This document shows, in pieces, positions 1-8,719 of a stretch of DNA of 64,000 nucleotides. The position numbers and the translations under genes are program-made. The notes below the pieces were generated by a model. It searched no databases. It was not told the DNA's origin and worked only from the letters and a program-made list of their open reading frames with translations. This stretch comes from JBMOMT01 sp049324835 (lineage in GTDB: Bacteria; Chloroflexota; Anaerolineae; CAYNKW01): NCBI GenBank assembly GCA_049324835.1, contig JBMOMT010000064.1, positions 150,291 to 214,290 of the forward strand, in the 5' to 3' direction. How positions within the stretch are numbered: the first letter of the stretch is position 1; each line of letters opens with the position of its first letter.

Positions 1-3000
1 GCCCTCGCTTTTCCGGAAAACGGGGCAGCACCGTGACCCACAGCGGCAGCACGGTCGAATCGCCATCGGCCAGATCGGCCGGGGCTTTGATGGACGGCCC
101 TTTGCCGCCGACAGCCGGATAAACGGCCAGCGAGGTGCCAGGCTCGGCGTAGCGTCGATCCACCAGCGCCAGGCCCACCTGCATCCCGCCGACCAGTGTG
201 CAACTGGTCACACGTCCCACGTAATGGCCGCGCTTGTTGACCACCGCCTCGCCGCCGCGCAGCGCCCGCACACCCGTTTCGTCCACCTGAAAACGCACCA
301 GCGTCCGCCAACTCTGGGCCGCCCGCGCCATCGCCGCCTTGCGCCCGACGAAAAACGGCTTGTGATATTTGACATAGCCGGCAAAACCTGCCTCGTGGGG
401 GATGATGTCCAGCGGGCCGGCCAACTCGTGACCGTAAAGCGGCAGCCCGGCCTCGATGCGGGTGCTATCGCGGGCCGCCAGACCACACGGCCGGACGCCC
501 AACGACGCCCCCCTGTCCAGCGCCAGATTCCAAAACTCGACCGCCCGATCCGGGTGGACGAATATTTCATAACCCACGTCCTCGCCGGTGTAACCGGTGC
601 GCGCCAGGATCACATCGATGCCGCAAAGCGTCACCTCGATGAGATCCGTGCGCCGCAGCCGGGCCAGCGCGTCCCTGACGCCGGCCTCGTCGGTGAGCGC
701 CTGCAGGATAACCCGCGAGGCCGGGCCCTGCAGCGCCAGGTCGACGCGCCGGTCGGCCCCGGAAGTTGGGTCTTTGAGATCACGCAGCACCGCCTGGCCT
801 TCGATGGTCATGGCCGGGTTGTCGCGGTCGAGGATCACCTGCCCTTCGTTGACCGCCACAAGCCAGGCCCAGTCTTTTTCCGCGTTGGCCGCGTTGACCA
901 CCACCAGAAAACGATCCCGGGCGCGGCAGTAGACCATAATGTCGTCGATGACGTTGCCATCGGGGTCGAGCAGATAGGCATACTGCGATTGGCCGGGGTC
1001 GAGCCAGCGGATGTAATTGGTACTCACCGTATCCAAAAAACTGGCGGCGTGGGGGCCGCTCACCTCCAGCACACCCATGTGAGCCACATCGAACAGACCC
1101 GCCGTCTGCCGAACGGCCTGATGTTCCTCGCCGACGCCGCTATACCAGACCGGCATCTCCCAGCCGGCAAAAGGCACGATCTTGCGCGTGAGGGCCCGAT
1201 GCGTCTCGAACAGGGGTGTCCGGCGCAGCGGGACGTCCTCCGGCTCGCTCCAGGAGAACTCGTTTTTATCCGATTTGGGCCGCACGCACGCCAGCGCAGC
1301 CTGACCGACGAAATAGGGTTTGGTCAGAGCAAAAAGCTCACCGTGACCGTTCTGAAAAATCGCAAGCGCGTCGCTGCCGGCATCCAGACCGTCTCGTCGA
1401 CCTGCCATCTCGGCGCGAAAGGCCAGCGCGGCCTGCATCACCGCCGGGTCTTCACAGCCATCGAGCGTCAGATCCGTCACCACCACCGGGCCTTGCACCT
1501 TACGATGAACGTCGTCGTCGTCAAAGAGCAAGTAACCATCGGAAAGACCTCGCAGCCAGGCCTTGACCCGTTCGTGGGCCGCGGCATGGGTCAACAGCAG
1601 GTAACGATCGCGCTGCCGCTCGTCGGCGGCCAACCGCAGCAGGCGCACGTCATCGATCAGCCGGCCGTGACGATCCAGCAGCAGCGTGCGTCCCTCTTCA
1701 CCCGGCTCCAACGAGGCCACATCGGCCGTGCCCACTTCTTGCAAAAAGGGTCTGGCCCGCCAGCCGCTCAGCAGCAGCACACCACCACCCTCCGGCGCGG
1801 CGGCTTCGCCCTGAAAAAAATAGTGCGGATAACGGCTGCCCCGCGATGCCGGCTCGGCAGCGGCGCGGTCGGCCAGCTCCGCCACGTCCTTTTTGACCAC
1901 CTCCAGCAGCTCCAGATCGAGTTTGCCACGGGGCAGCTCACCCGCCAGTCCGAGATAGTGAAACGGGTGAATGGCCTTGAGCAGCCGGGTGATGGCGTCG
2001 GCGATGGCATCCATCTCTGCTGGCCCCATGCCGCGCTGCGTGACCCACGGCGTGCCCAACCGCACGCCACTGGCCAAAGCGGTGAGTGTATCGCCGGGGA
2101 TGGTGTTTTTGTTGGCTACCAACCCGGCCAGCTCCATGATCCGCACCGCCACCTCGGCCCGCAGCGGCTCGCCGGTGGGCGTCTGGAGGGCGCGCAAGTC
2201 GATCAGTAACAGGTGGGTATCGGTGCCGCCGTAGGCCAGCTTCATGCCTCGCTTTTCCAGCGCGGCCGCCAGCGACCGGGCGTTTTCGATGATGCCGCGC
2301 ATCATCCGCCGGAACGCCTCCGTGCGGGCGATCTCGAAAGCGACGGCCATGGCAGCAAATTTGTTGGTATGGGGTCCACCCTGGGCGCCGGGGAAAACGG
2401 CCATGTCGATGCGGCTGGCAATGTCCTCATCGGTGCTCATGATGACCGCGCCGCGCGGGCCGCACATGGTTTTGTGCGTCGTAAAGGTCACCACATCGGC
2501 CCAGCCGATGGGGCTGGGATAGGCCCCCGCCGCCACCAAACCTGCCGGATGGGCGATGTCAGCCATCAGGTAGGCCCCGCAGGCATCGGCGATGTCGCGG
2601 AAGCTGGGCCAATCTGGCGCCCAGGGATACGAGGTGTAACCGGCCACGATGATTTTGGGCCGTTGGGCCAATGCCTGGGCTCGAATCTGGTCGTAATCCA
2701 GTTGTCCGCCACGATCCACCCCATACGAGACCACGCGGTAACGTCGTCCGGAAATATTGAACTCGCTGCCGTGAGTCAGATGACCGCCCTGGAACAGGTC
2801 CATGCCCATCAGCGTGTCACCAGGCTCCATGAGGGCATCGTACACTGCCAGGTTGGCGGCCGCTCCAGAGAGCGGCTGAACGTTCACCAAAATATCCGGC
2901 GCGGCCACGCGCTCGTTGGCAAAGATGGCGGCGCAACGTCGCTGGGCCAGCGTCTCTACAAAATGAACGTAATCGGCCCCTTTGTAAAAACGACGGTCGG

Positions 3001-3271
3001 CATAGCGGCGATAATAGGCCAGTTGATGGGCCAGATCGAGCAGCAGGGCCTCGTCGTCGCGGGTCATACGCAAAGGTGGATAGCCCTCCGCATAGATGTT
3101 GTTGAACACACTGCCCAACGCCGCCCGCACCGGCGCGGGCGCGATGCTCTCTGAAGGGATGAGGATGATGCGTCGCGCCTGGCGCTCCTCTTCCAGATGG
3201 ATCATGCGCGCCACCGCCTCATCTACATCAGCCAGGTCTGCTCCAAAAAACGCCTGCCGATACTCTGTCAT
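1..3271 (-). CDS. glyA-gcvT: Serine hydroxymethyltransferase fused to aminomethyltransferase (GlyA-GcvT), incomplete at the window edge
   Basis: A single open frame runs leftward off the window. Residues 1 to about 420 are a PLP-dependent serine hydroxymethyltransferase: the N-terminal part reads IILIPSESIAP, and the PLP lysine lies in TFTTHKTMCGPRG. From about residue 683 (FETHRALTRKIVPFAGWEMP) it is a glycine-cleavage T protein. Between them about 260 residues form an extra segment with T-protein-like stretches (LLLDRHGRLIDDVRLLRL). The start ATG at 3271 has GAGGAG 6-7 bases upstream. The two activities both interconvert glycine, serine and methylene-tetrahydrofolate, so a bifunctional one-carbon enzyme is likely. 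The C terminus is missing from the window. The frame is not an assembly accident as far as can be seen: it stays open through the whole linker. Confidence 0.9.
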   Translation of the reverse strand, partial: MTEYRQAFFGADLADVDEAVARMIHLEEERQARRIILIPSESIAPAPVRAALGSVFNNIYAEGYPPLRMTRDDEALLLDLAHQLAYYRRYADRRFYKGADYVHFVETLAQRRCAAIFANERVAAPDILVNVQPLSGAAANLAVYDALMEPGDTLMGMDLFQGGHLTHGSEFNISGRRYRVVSYGVDRGGQLDYDQIRAQALAQRPKIIVAGYTSYPWAPDWPSFRDIADACGAYLMADIAHPAGLVAAGAYPSPIGWADVVTFTTHKTMCGPRGAVIMSTDEDIASRIDMAVFPGAQGGPHTNKFAAMAVAFEIARTEAFRRMMRGIIENARSLAAALEKRGMKLAYGGTDTHLLLIDLRALQTPTGEPLRAEVAVRIMELAGLVANKNTIPGDTLTALASGVRLGTPWVTQRGMGPAEMDAIADAITRLLKAIHPFHYLGLAGELPRGKLDLELLEVVKKDVAELADRAAAEPASRGSRYPHYFFQGEAAAPEGGGVLLLSGWRARPFLQEVGTADVASLEPGEEGRTLLLDRHGRLIDDVRLLRLAADERQRDRYLLLTHAAAHERVKAWLRGLSDGYLLFDDDDVHRKVQGPVVVTDLTLDGCEDPAVMQAALAFRAEMAGRRDGLDAGSDALAIFQNGHGELFALTKPYFVGQAALACVRPKSDKNEFSWSEPEDVPLRRTPLFETHRALTRKIVPFAGWEMPVWYSGVGEEHQAVRQTAGLFDVAHMGVLEVSGPHAASFLDTVSTNYIRWLDPGQSQYAYLLDPDGNVIDDIMVYCRARDRFLVVVNAANAEKDWAWLVAVNEGQVILDRDNPAMTIEGQAVLRDLKDPTSGADRRVDLALQGPASRVILQALTDEAGVRDALARLRRTDLIEVTLCGIDVILARTGYTGEDVGYEIFVHPDRAVEFWNLALDRGASLGVRPCGLAARDSTRIEAGLPLYGHELAGPLDIIPHEAGFAGYVKYHKPFFVGRKAAMARAAQSWRTLVRFQVDETGVRALRGGEAVVNKRGHYVGRVTSCTLVGGMQVGLALVDRRYAEPGTSLAVYPAVGGKGPSIKAPADLADGDSTVLPLWVTVLPRFPEKRG

Positions 3272-3415
3272 GGTTCGCTCCTCGATCTCGTGCTGCTACC
3301 CGCAACAAGACAAAAAGCCGAACGCTCGAGTTTGCACCCCCAATAGCGATCGGCTACCGATAATGTACGCTGCTCCTTTGCGCCAAATTAGAGAATGGTC
3401 GGCCCATGTGACGCT

Positions 3416-3444
3416 ATTGTATCACAACTCTAGAGCGAGGGCAA
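3416..3444 (-). promoter_or_regulatory. Putative promoter of glyA-gcvT
   Basis: On the minus strand TTGCCC (3444-3439) and TACAAT (3421-3416) are separated by 17 bases, about 145 bases upstream of the glyA-gcvT start. The -10 box is good and the -35 box is weak, so this is only a moderate call. The 274-base divergent gap shows no riboswitch that I can recognise. Confidence 0.4.
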
Positions 3445-3460
3445 AGACCAGCGCGAGCGG

Positions 3461-3489
3461 TTGACGCCGCCGCATTGTGGTGATAGAAT
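3461..3489 (+). promoter_or_regulatory. Putative promoter of the amidohydrolase operon
   Basis: TTGACG (3461-3466), a 17-base spacer and TAGAAT (3484-3489) lie about 57 bases upstream of the start at 3546, in the orientation of that gene. Confidence 0.55.
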
Positions 3490-3545
3490 GGAGCGTGTCA
3501 CCTCAACCGCGTAACACCTGATGACATTCAACATTGGAGGGGCAA

Positions 3546-4934
3546 ATGGCTCACCTGCAAGGCCATACGAGCGTGTTGGATCTGATCGTCCAGGGGGATC
3601 TGGTTCTGCCAGGAGGATTGTTGCCGGATGGCGCGGTGGGTATCCTGGATGGTCGCATTGCAGCCATTTCCGGCCCGCAGGCCCTGCCGCCGCACCGCGC
3701 CAGGATCGATGTCAGAGGCCGATACGTCTTTGCCGGCTTTGTCGACGCCCACGTTCACTGCTACAGCACACCCAACGAGGGTTTTACTGCTGCCACCCGT
3801 TCCGCCGCCGCCGGCGGCGTGACCACCATCATCGAGATGCCTTACGATCTCGGTCGCCCGGTCATTTCTCTAGAACGGTTCCTGGACAAACAGGCCCGCC
3901 TGGAAGCAGAAAGCCTGGTAGACGTCGCCTTATTGGCCACCATCAAAAAAACCGGCGGGCTGGATCAGATACCACTGATGGCCCAGGCGGGGGCCTGTGG
4001 TTTCAAGATGTCACTGTACGAGACGGATCCCGATCGTTTCCCCAGAATCCCAGACTTTGAGTTGTTGCAGGCGTTTGCGCTCATCCGCCAGACAGGGCTG
4101 CCGGTGGGGTTACACGCCGAGAACGACGAGCTGGTGCAATGGGCCACCCACAACCACCGGGCCAGCGGCGACGATGCCAGAACACACTGCCACAGCCGGC
4201 CGCCCATCACCGAGTCGAGCGCGGTGCTCAAGGCGTTGGAATTCGCCCACGAAACCGGGGTGCACCTGCACATCTATCACGCCAGCCTGGCCCGTACGTT
4301 CGAGCTGCTGAACTGGTATCGTCAACAAGGCACACGGGTCACCGCCGAGACCTGCCCGCACTACCTGGCGCTTGCCGAGAAAGACATGGATCGGCTGGGC
4401 GCACGCGCCAAAATCAACCCACCCTTACGAGCCGCCGGCGAGGGTGAAAAACTGTGGGCGCTGTGCGCTGCCGGCCAGGTGGATCTGATCACCTCGGATC
4501 ATGCGCCCTGGAGCCTGGAGCACAAATCTCGGCCCAACATCTTTGACAACGCCTCCGGAGCGCCGGGCGTCGAGACGCTGGCGCCGCTCGTTTTCAGCGA
4601 AGGGGTCGCCAAAGGTCGACTGACCGTCCACGATATGGCACGCCTGCTGGCGCAGCGACCGGCCGAGGTTTTTGGCCTCGCGCCGCGCAAGGGCAGCATC
4701 CGCGTCGGCGCCGATGCCGATCTGACGGTCATCGATCCAAGCGCCGAATGGACGCTCGATGAACGCCGCCTGCATTCCTCCGCCGGTTGGAGCCCTTATG
4801 ACGGCTGGCCTTTAAAAGGCCGCATCAGCCACACCATCGTTCGCGGCCAGGTGGTTTTTGATGGCGACCGGGTGACAGCCGAGCCGGGCAGCGGTCGGTT
4901 TGTGCCCGGCCAGCCTATCACCGACGCCCCCTGA
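3546..4934 (+). CDS. Hydantoinase/allantoinase-like cyclic amidohydrolase
   Basis: A 462-residue metal-dependent amidohydrolase of the dihydroorotase/allantoinase/dihydropyrimidinase family, which opens cyclic amides such as hydantoins or allantoin. The sequence shows the metal motif DAHVHC (about residue 60), the lysine expected to be carboxylated in FKMSLYETD, later histidines in GLHAEND and LHIYHAS, and the catalytic Asp in TSDHAPWSLEHK. The SGAPGVET segment resembles hydantoinases/dihydropyrimidinases more than dihydroorotases. I chose ATG 3546 because GGAGGGG ends 5 bases before it; an in-frame TTG at 3534 lies within the ribosome site. It lies just upstream of a carbamoyl-amino-acid hydrolase, the usual partner. 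The exact substrate cannot be told from sequence alone. Confidence 0.82.
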   Translation: MAHLQGHTSVLDLIVQGDLVLPGGLLPDGAVGILDGRIAAISGPQALPPHRARIDVRGRYVFAGFVDAHVHCYSTPNEGFTAATRSAAAGGVTTIIEMPYDLGRPVISLERFLDKQARLEAESLVDVALLATIKKTGGLDQIPLMAQAGACGFKMSLYETDPDRFPRIPDFELLQAFALIRQTGLPVGLHAENDELVQWATHNHRASGDDARTHCHSRPPITESSAVLKALEFAHETGVHLHIYHASLARTFELLNWYRQQGTRVTAETCPHYLALAEKDMDRLGARAKINPPLRAAGEGEKLWALCAAGQVDLITSDHAPWSLEHKSRPNIFDNASGAPGVETLAPLVFSEGVAKGRLTVHDMARLLAQRPAEVFGLAPRKGSIRVGADADLTVIDPSAEWTLDERRLHSSAGWSPYDGWPLKGRISHTIVRGQVVFDGDRVTAEPGSGRFVPGQPITDAP

Positions 4935-4972
4935 TTGGCGCCGTTTCACCCTCGAGCATCCAGGAGTAAAAA

Positions 4973-6226
4973 ATGGATGGATCAGACCCGTTTCGTAACA
5001 TCCCGAACGTCCAGCGGCTGGCAAACGATCTCTCGACGCTGGCAACTTTTACCGACCCACAACAACCGGGTTTCACCCGCCGCCCCTTTACCGGGCCCTA
5101 TCGGCAGGCACGCCACTGGCTGCGTCAGCAAATGCAAGCCGCCGGCTTGAGAGTCGGGCTGGACGCCGCAGGCAACCTCATCGCAGCCCGGCCCGGCTCC
5201 CAGGCCCTGCCACCCATCCTGATCGGCTCCCACACCGACACGGTGACGGGCGGCGGGCGATTCGACGGTATCATCGGCGTGTTGGGTGGGCTGGAGATCG
5301 TCCGCTGCCTCGACGAATTGGGCATCGACCTGCGCCACCCGTTGGAAGTGGTGGATTTTCTGGGCGAAGAGCCCACGCAATTTGGCGTTTCCACCGTGGG
5401 CAGCCGGGGCATGGTTGGCGCTCTCGATGCCGGCTTGTTGGGCCAGCAGGATGCCCAGGGCCACACGCTACGAGAGGCTCTGGCAGAGTTGGGCGGCCGC
5501 CCGGACGATCTGGCTGGCGAGGCGCGTCAACCGGGCAGTATAGCAGCCTATCTGGAGCTGCACATCGAACAAGGCCCGGTGTTGGATCAAAAAGGCATTG
5601 CCCTGGCCGCTGTGACCGGCATCGCCGGCATTCGTCGCTTTCACCTGACGATAGCCGGCCAAGCCAATCACGCCGGCACCACGCCGATGTCGCTCCGCCG
5701 CGACGCCCTGGTGGGGGCGGCTCAATTCGTGTGCGACGTGGAGGGCATCTGTCGCGCCGAGCCAGGCGCTGTGGGCACCGTCGGCCATCTGATGGTGAGC
5801 CCCAATATGCCCAACGTCGTGCCGGGCCGGGTAGAGCTGATCGCCGAAACACGCAGCATCGACCCCCAAACCATCGAGCGCGTCGAGGCCGGGCTGCGAC
5901 GGCGCGCCGAGCAGATCGCCGGGGAACGTAACCTGAGCCTCTCGATGAACCTGCTCACCGACGCGCCGCCGGTTCAGGCCGACGCCCGCCTGCTCGACAT
6001 CACCCTGGAGGCCTGTCGGCAGACAGCCCCGGCGGCGCTGACCCTGCCCAGCGGCGCCGGGCACGACGCCACCCAACTGGCCCGCATCGCACCCATCGGC
6101 ATGATCTTTGTGCCCAGTAGCGCAGGCAAGAGCCACTGCCCCGAAGAGTGGACCGATATGGAGGACATTGCGCTGGGGGTGCAGGCCCTGGCCCGGGCCT
6201 TGCACGAAACAGATCGCATCTTTTGA
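4973..6226 (+). CDS. M20-family N-carbamoyl-amino-acid hydrolase / allantoate amidohydrolase
   Basis: A 417-residue binuclear zinc amidohydrolase of the HyuC/AllC group, which removes the carbamoyl group from ring-opened hydantoins or splits allantoate. Metal ligands are visible in order: His in GSHTDTV, Asp in GRFDGIIGV, Glu in FLGEEPTQFG, His in LELHIEQGP, and a C-terminal His in SGAGHDATQ. The dimerisation-domain signature AGQANHAGTTPM is present. It lies 38 bases after the cyclic amidohydrolase with AGGAG 7 bases before the ATG, so the pair probably forms an operon performing ring opening then decarbamoylation. Whether the pathway is hydantoin or purine (allantoin) breakdown is unresolved; no ureidoglycolate or urease gene is nearby. 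Confidence 0.85.
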   Translation: MDGSDPFRNIPNVQRLANDLSTLATFTDPQQPGFTRRPFTGPYRQARHWLRQQMQAAGLRVGLDAAGNLIAARPGSQALPPILIGSHTDTVTGGGRFDGIIGVLGGLEIVRCLDELGIDLRHPLEVVDFLGEEPTQFGVSTVGSRGMVGALDAGLLGQQDAQGHTLREALAELGGRPDDLAGEARQPGSIAAYLELHIEQGPVLDQKGIALAAVTGIAGIRRFHLTIAGQANHAGTTPMSLRRDALVGAAQFVCDVEGICRAEPGAVGTVGHLMVSPNMPNVVPGRVELIAETRSIDPQTIERVEAGLRRRAEQIAGERNLSLSMNLLTDAPPVQADARLLDITLEACRQTAPAALTLPSGAGHDATQLARIAPIGMIFVPSSAGKSHCPEEWTDMEDIALGVQALARALHETDRIF

Positions 6227-6266
6227 TCCCCTGCCGGGCACACCCGGCTCGAAACCGACGACAGGC

Positions 6267-7859
6267 TCAACGATTCTGCTTGCGCAGCACCTTCCCGGCC
6301 AGATTGCCGGTGAACACACCCCCATCGACAGCCAGCTCGCCGTTGACGAAAACGTAGGGCAAGCCAGTGGGATATTGCATCGGCTCCTCATAAGTGGCCG
6401 TATCGCCAATAGCATCGGGATCAAACAAGACCATGTCGGCCCAAAAGCCTGGGCGCAGCAATCCTCTGTCCGTCAGACCGAGTATCTGCGCCGGAAAAGC
6501 AGTGGTCTGCCGGATCGCCTGGGGCAGGCTCAACAGCCTCCTCTGGCGGACGAATTCCTTGAGGAAACGAGGAAAAGCGCCGTACAGTCTGGGGTGCGGC
6601 CGTCCACCAAAGATGCCATCGGAGCCCACCGTCGCCTGCGGGTGAGTCAGCACCTTTTCCAGCACCTGCTCCGAGCCATAAAAGCTGATCATGGTGACCG
6701 CCAGATTCTCCTCGGCCAACAGATCACACACCAGGTCGATGGCATCTTTGCCACAGGTGCGCGCCAGGTCAGCACAGTCTCGACCTTCCATCCAGCGATT
6801 CTTTTCACTGTTGACGGCCGAAACCACGATGTTGCGCCAGCCGACAGAGACAGAACGGTTGTTCCACACCTCGAGCCCTTTGGCAAAATCCTGCCGGATG
6901 CGAGCCCGGAATTCAGGCCGCATGAGGTTGCCGACCAGTGCCCGCGTGCCTTCGGCAAAGGTCCACGGCGGCAGAACGGCAGACAACACCGTGCAGCCGG
7001 CGAGATAGGGGTATCGATCCCAGGTGACCACGCCTCCTTCCCGGAGAAAAGCATCGGCCCGTTCCAGAACCGCGTCGATCTTGGGCCAATTGGCCTGACC
7101 ATAGGCCTGCAAATGTGAGACGTGAAGGCGCACTCTGGAACGACGGGCCACCAGCGTCACCTCTTCAAAAGCCCGTTCGATGCGGTATCCCTCATCCCTC
7201 TGGTGTACCACAAAAAGACCGTCGTGGGCCGCCACCTCCTGGTTCAGAGCCACCAGCTCGTCGGTTGGACCATAGCTGCACGGCGGATAGATGAGCCCGG
7301 TCGACAGGCCAAACGCGCCATTGTCCAAAGCCTCTCGAACCAGCGCCCGCATGTGGCCCAGCTCGTCTGGCCGGGCGGGCCGATCATCCATGCCCAGCGC
7401 CATGATACGAACCGGCCCGTGAGAAGCCAATACGGCTGCATTGTTGGGCAGGCCACGCCGTTCCAGGGCCTGGAGATAGGCCTCGAAGGAACGCCACGTC
7501 CAATACTCGCCAGGCAGTGGCCCCAACAGCCCGGCTGTCAGCTCGGACAACAACTCGACATTGTCATCGCTCACCGGCGCCACGCCCAGCCCATCCTGGG
7601 CCAGCAACTCGGTGGTGATTCCCTGGCGGATCTTGGCCTCAGGCGGCTGTTTGTTCAGGTACGCCAGATCGGTGTGGCTGTGCATGTCGATGAAACCCGG
7701 CGCAGCCACCAGGCCGCTACCGTCAATGAACCGTTGCCCGGCACCCTCGAGCGCGCCCAGGGCCACGATTCTCCCCCCCTTGATCGCGACATCCCCGGCA
7801 AAAGGCTCTGCTCCTGTGCCATCAACGATAGACACATTGTGGATGAGATAATCGTACAC
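6267..7859 (-). CDS. D-aminoacylase-like (N-acyl-D-amino-acid deacylase) amidohydrolase
   Basis: A 530-residue amidohydrolase of the D-aminoacylase family, which deacylates N-acyl-D-amino acids. The N terminus has the family start YLIHNVSIVDGTG and the metal motif FIDMHSHTDL (about residue 62); HVSHLQAYG and GSDGIFGGRPHPR supply later ligands. The true start is taken as GTG 7859: GGAGGAG lies 5 bases upstream, whereas the longer frame to 7907 has no ribosome site. It converges on the M20 hydrolase (gap 40 bases). With its neighbours it suggests scavenging of modified amino acids, an inference from family and position only. Confidence 0.85.
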   Translation of the reverse strand: MYDYLIHNVSIVDGTGAEPFAGDVAIKGGRIVALGALEGAGQRFIDGSGLVAAPGFIDMHSHTDLAYLNKQPPEAKIRQGITTELLAQDGLGVAPVSDDNVELLSELTAGLLGPLPGEYWTWRSFEAYLQALERRGLPNNAAVLASHGPVRIMALGMDDRPARPDELGHMRALVREALDNGAFGLSTGLIYPPCSYGPTDELVALNQEVAAHDGLFVVHQRDEGYRIERAFEEVTLVARRSRVRLHVSHLQAYGQANWPKIDAVLERADAFLREGGVVTWDRYPYLAGCTVLSAVLPPWTFAEGTRALVGNLMRPEFRARIRQDFAKGLEVWNNRSVSVGWRNIVVSAVNSEKNRWMEGRDCADLARTCGKDAIDLVCDLLAEENLAVTMISFYGSEQVLEKVLTHPQATVGSDGIFGGRPHPRLYGAFPRFLKEFVRQRRLLSLPQAIRQTTAFPAQILGLTDRGLLRPGFWADMVLFDPDAIGDTATYEEPMQYPTGLPYVFVNGELAVDGGVFTGNLAGKVLRKQNR

Positions 7860-7928
7860 GGTCGCTCCTCCCCAATCGGCCAACCATCGAGATTCAACAG
7901 GCGACAAACTCGCGCGCCTCTGCGGCGT

Positions 7929-7957
7929 ATTGTACCGGCAGACGCAACAACCGTCAA
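7929..7957 (-). promoter_or_regulatory. Promoter of the D-aminoacylase-like gene
   Basis: On the minus strand TTGACG (7957-7952), 17 bases, TACAAT (7934-7929), about 70 bases upstream of the GTG start. Confidence 0.6.
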
Positions 7958-8001
7958 ATTACGCCATCATAGGATACTTTCGTACAGCCTGCTGGCCCAA
8001 T

Positions 8002-8029
8002 TTGACAATACCTGGACTCTGGATATAAT
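8002..8029 (+). promoter_or_regulatory. Strong sigma70-like promoter of the marR-ABC operon
   Basis: Perfect consensus boxes TTGACA (8002-8007) and TATAAT (8024-8029) with a 16-base spacer, directly followed by the palindromes at 8030-8056 that would cover the transcription start. Confidence 0.8.
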
Positions 8030-8056
8030 TTAGCCAGCTAATTTTTAACCGGCTAA
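8030..8056 (+). promoter_or_regulatory. Tandem palindromic operator, probably bound by the MarR protein
   Basis: Two 12-base near-palindromes, TTAGCCAGCTAA (8030-8041) and TTAACCGGCTAA (8045-8056), start right after the -10 box and are 15 bases apart centre to centre. Their position suits autorepression by the MarR-type regulator encoded 32 bases downstream; a double site of this kind is typical of MarR autoregulation. Confidence 0.6.
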
Positions 8057-8087
8057 CTTTGCCCGGCTTTTTCCGGAGGTGTGGACA

Positions 8088-8525
8088 ATGACCGAGCCAG
8101 AGCCACTCGATTCGCTGTTTGCCCAGATTTGTCGGCTGAAACACGCCCGCATCCACACCCTGTTGGAGACGTTGGGCCTGTATCGGGGTCAGCCCTCGGT
8201 GCTGCAAGCCCTGTGGGAGCAAGAGGGCCTGATGCACACCGAGCTGGCCCGCCGCTTGCAGGTCCAGCCGGCGACCATCACCAAGATGTTACAACGTATG
8301 GAAAAGGCCGGCTTCATCGAGCGGCGGCCCGACCCTGGCGACCAGCGCGTGTCGCGCGTCTACCTGACTGACGCCGGGCGGGCGGTGCGGGCCGACGTAC
8401 AGCAGGTGTGGCGGCAGCTCGAAGAGGAAGCCTTTGCCGGTTTTACGCTCAAAGAGCGAGACCTGGTGCGGCGATTCTTCCTGCAGATGCGCGACAATCT
8501 ACAAAACGTGACCGGCGGCAAGTGA
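8088..8525 (+). CDS. MarR-family transcriptional regulator
   Basis: A 145-residue winged-helix regulator. The recognition region HTELARRLQVQPATITKMLQ is followed by the wing RRPDPGDQRVSRVYLTDAGR, the classic MarR DxRxxxxxLT pattern. ATG 8088 is preferred over an in-frame GTG at 8079, since GGAGG (8075-8079) is then 8 bases away. It is the first gene before two ABC exporter half-transporters and has palindromes over its promoter, so it probably represses its own operon and releases it on binding a toxic small molecule. The ligand is unknown. Confidence 0.9.
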   Translation: MTEPEPLDSLFAQICRLKHARIHTLLETLGLYRGQPSVLQALWEQEGLMHTELARRLQVQPATITKMLQRMEKAGFIERRPDPGDQRVSRVYLTDAGRAVRADVQQVWRQLEEEAFAGFTLKERDLVRRFFLQMRDNLQNVTGGK

Positions 8526-8588
8526 CGTTTCTTTTTGCCGCTTTGAAGAGCAATAGTTTTGCACTTTTTACAGGTTCTCTGAAAATAA

Positions 8589-8644
8589 CCGCCGAGGCGC
8601 CGAGAAAAACTAGAAAATTCTCTGTGTCCTCTGCGTCTCGGCGG
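8589..8644. repeat. Hairpin-forming intergenic repeat
   Basis: CCGCCGAGGCGC at the left and GCGTCTCGGCGG at the right form imperfect inverted arms around an A/T-rich centre, in the gap between marR and the first ABC gene. The wording (CTCTGCGTCTCGGCGG) resembles widely dispersed bacterial intergenic repeats. It may act as a transcript processing or attenuation hairpin between regulator and transporter. Confidence 0.5.
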
Positions 8645-8719
8645 TGAAATAGATCATTGTTTGACCCGCTTGTAAAATCTGCAAACGTACCGTAAGCGCA
8701 TAGATCGGTGCAAAAACCC

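Noticed and set aside
224..3154. Two long plus-strand open frames (661 and 313 codons)
   Set aside because: They lie antisense to the GlyA-GcvT fusion, whose minus-strand translation shows clear enzyme motifs. High G+C keeps the opposite frame open.
3272..3545. Glycine or tetrahydrofolate riboswitch before glyA-gcvT
   Set aside because: I looked for the expected conserved cores and pairing and could not find them; only promoter-like boxes are seen.
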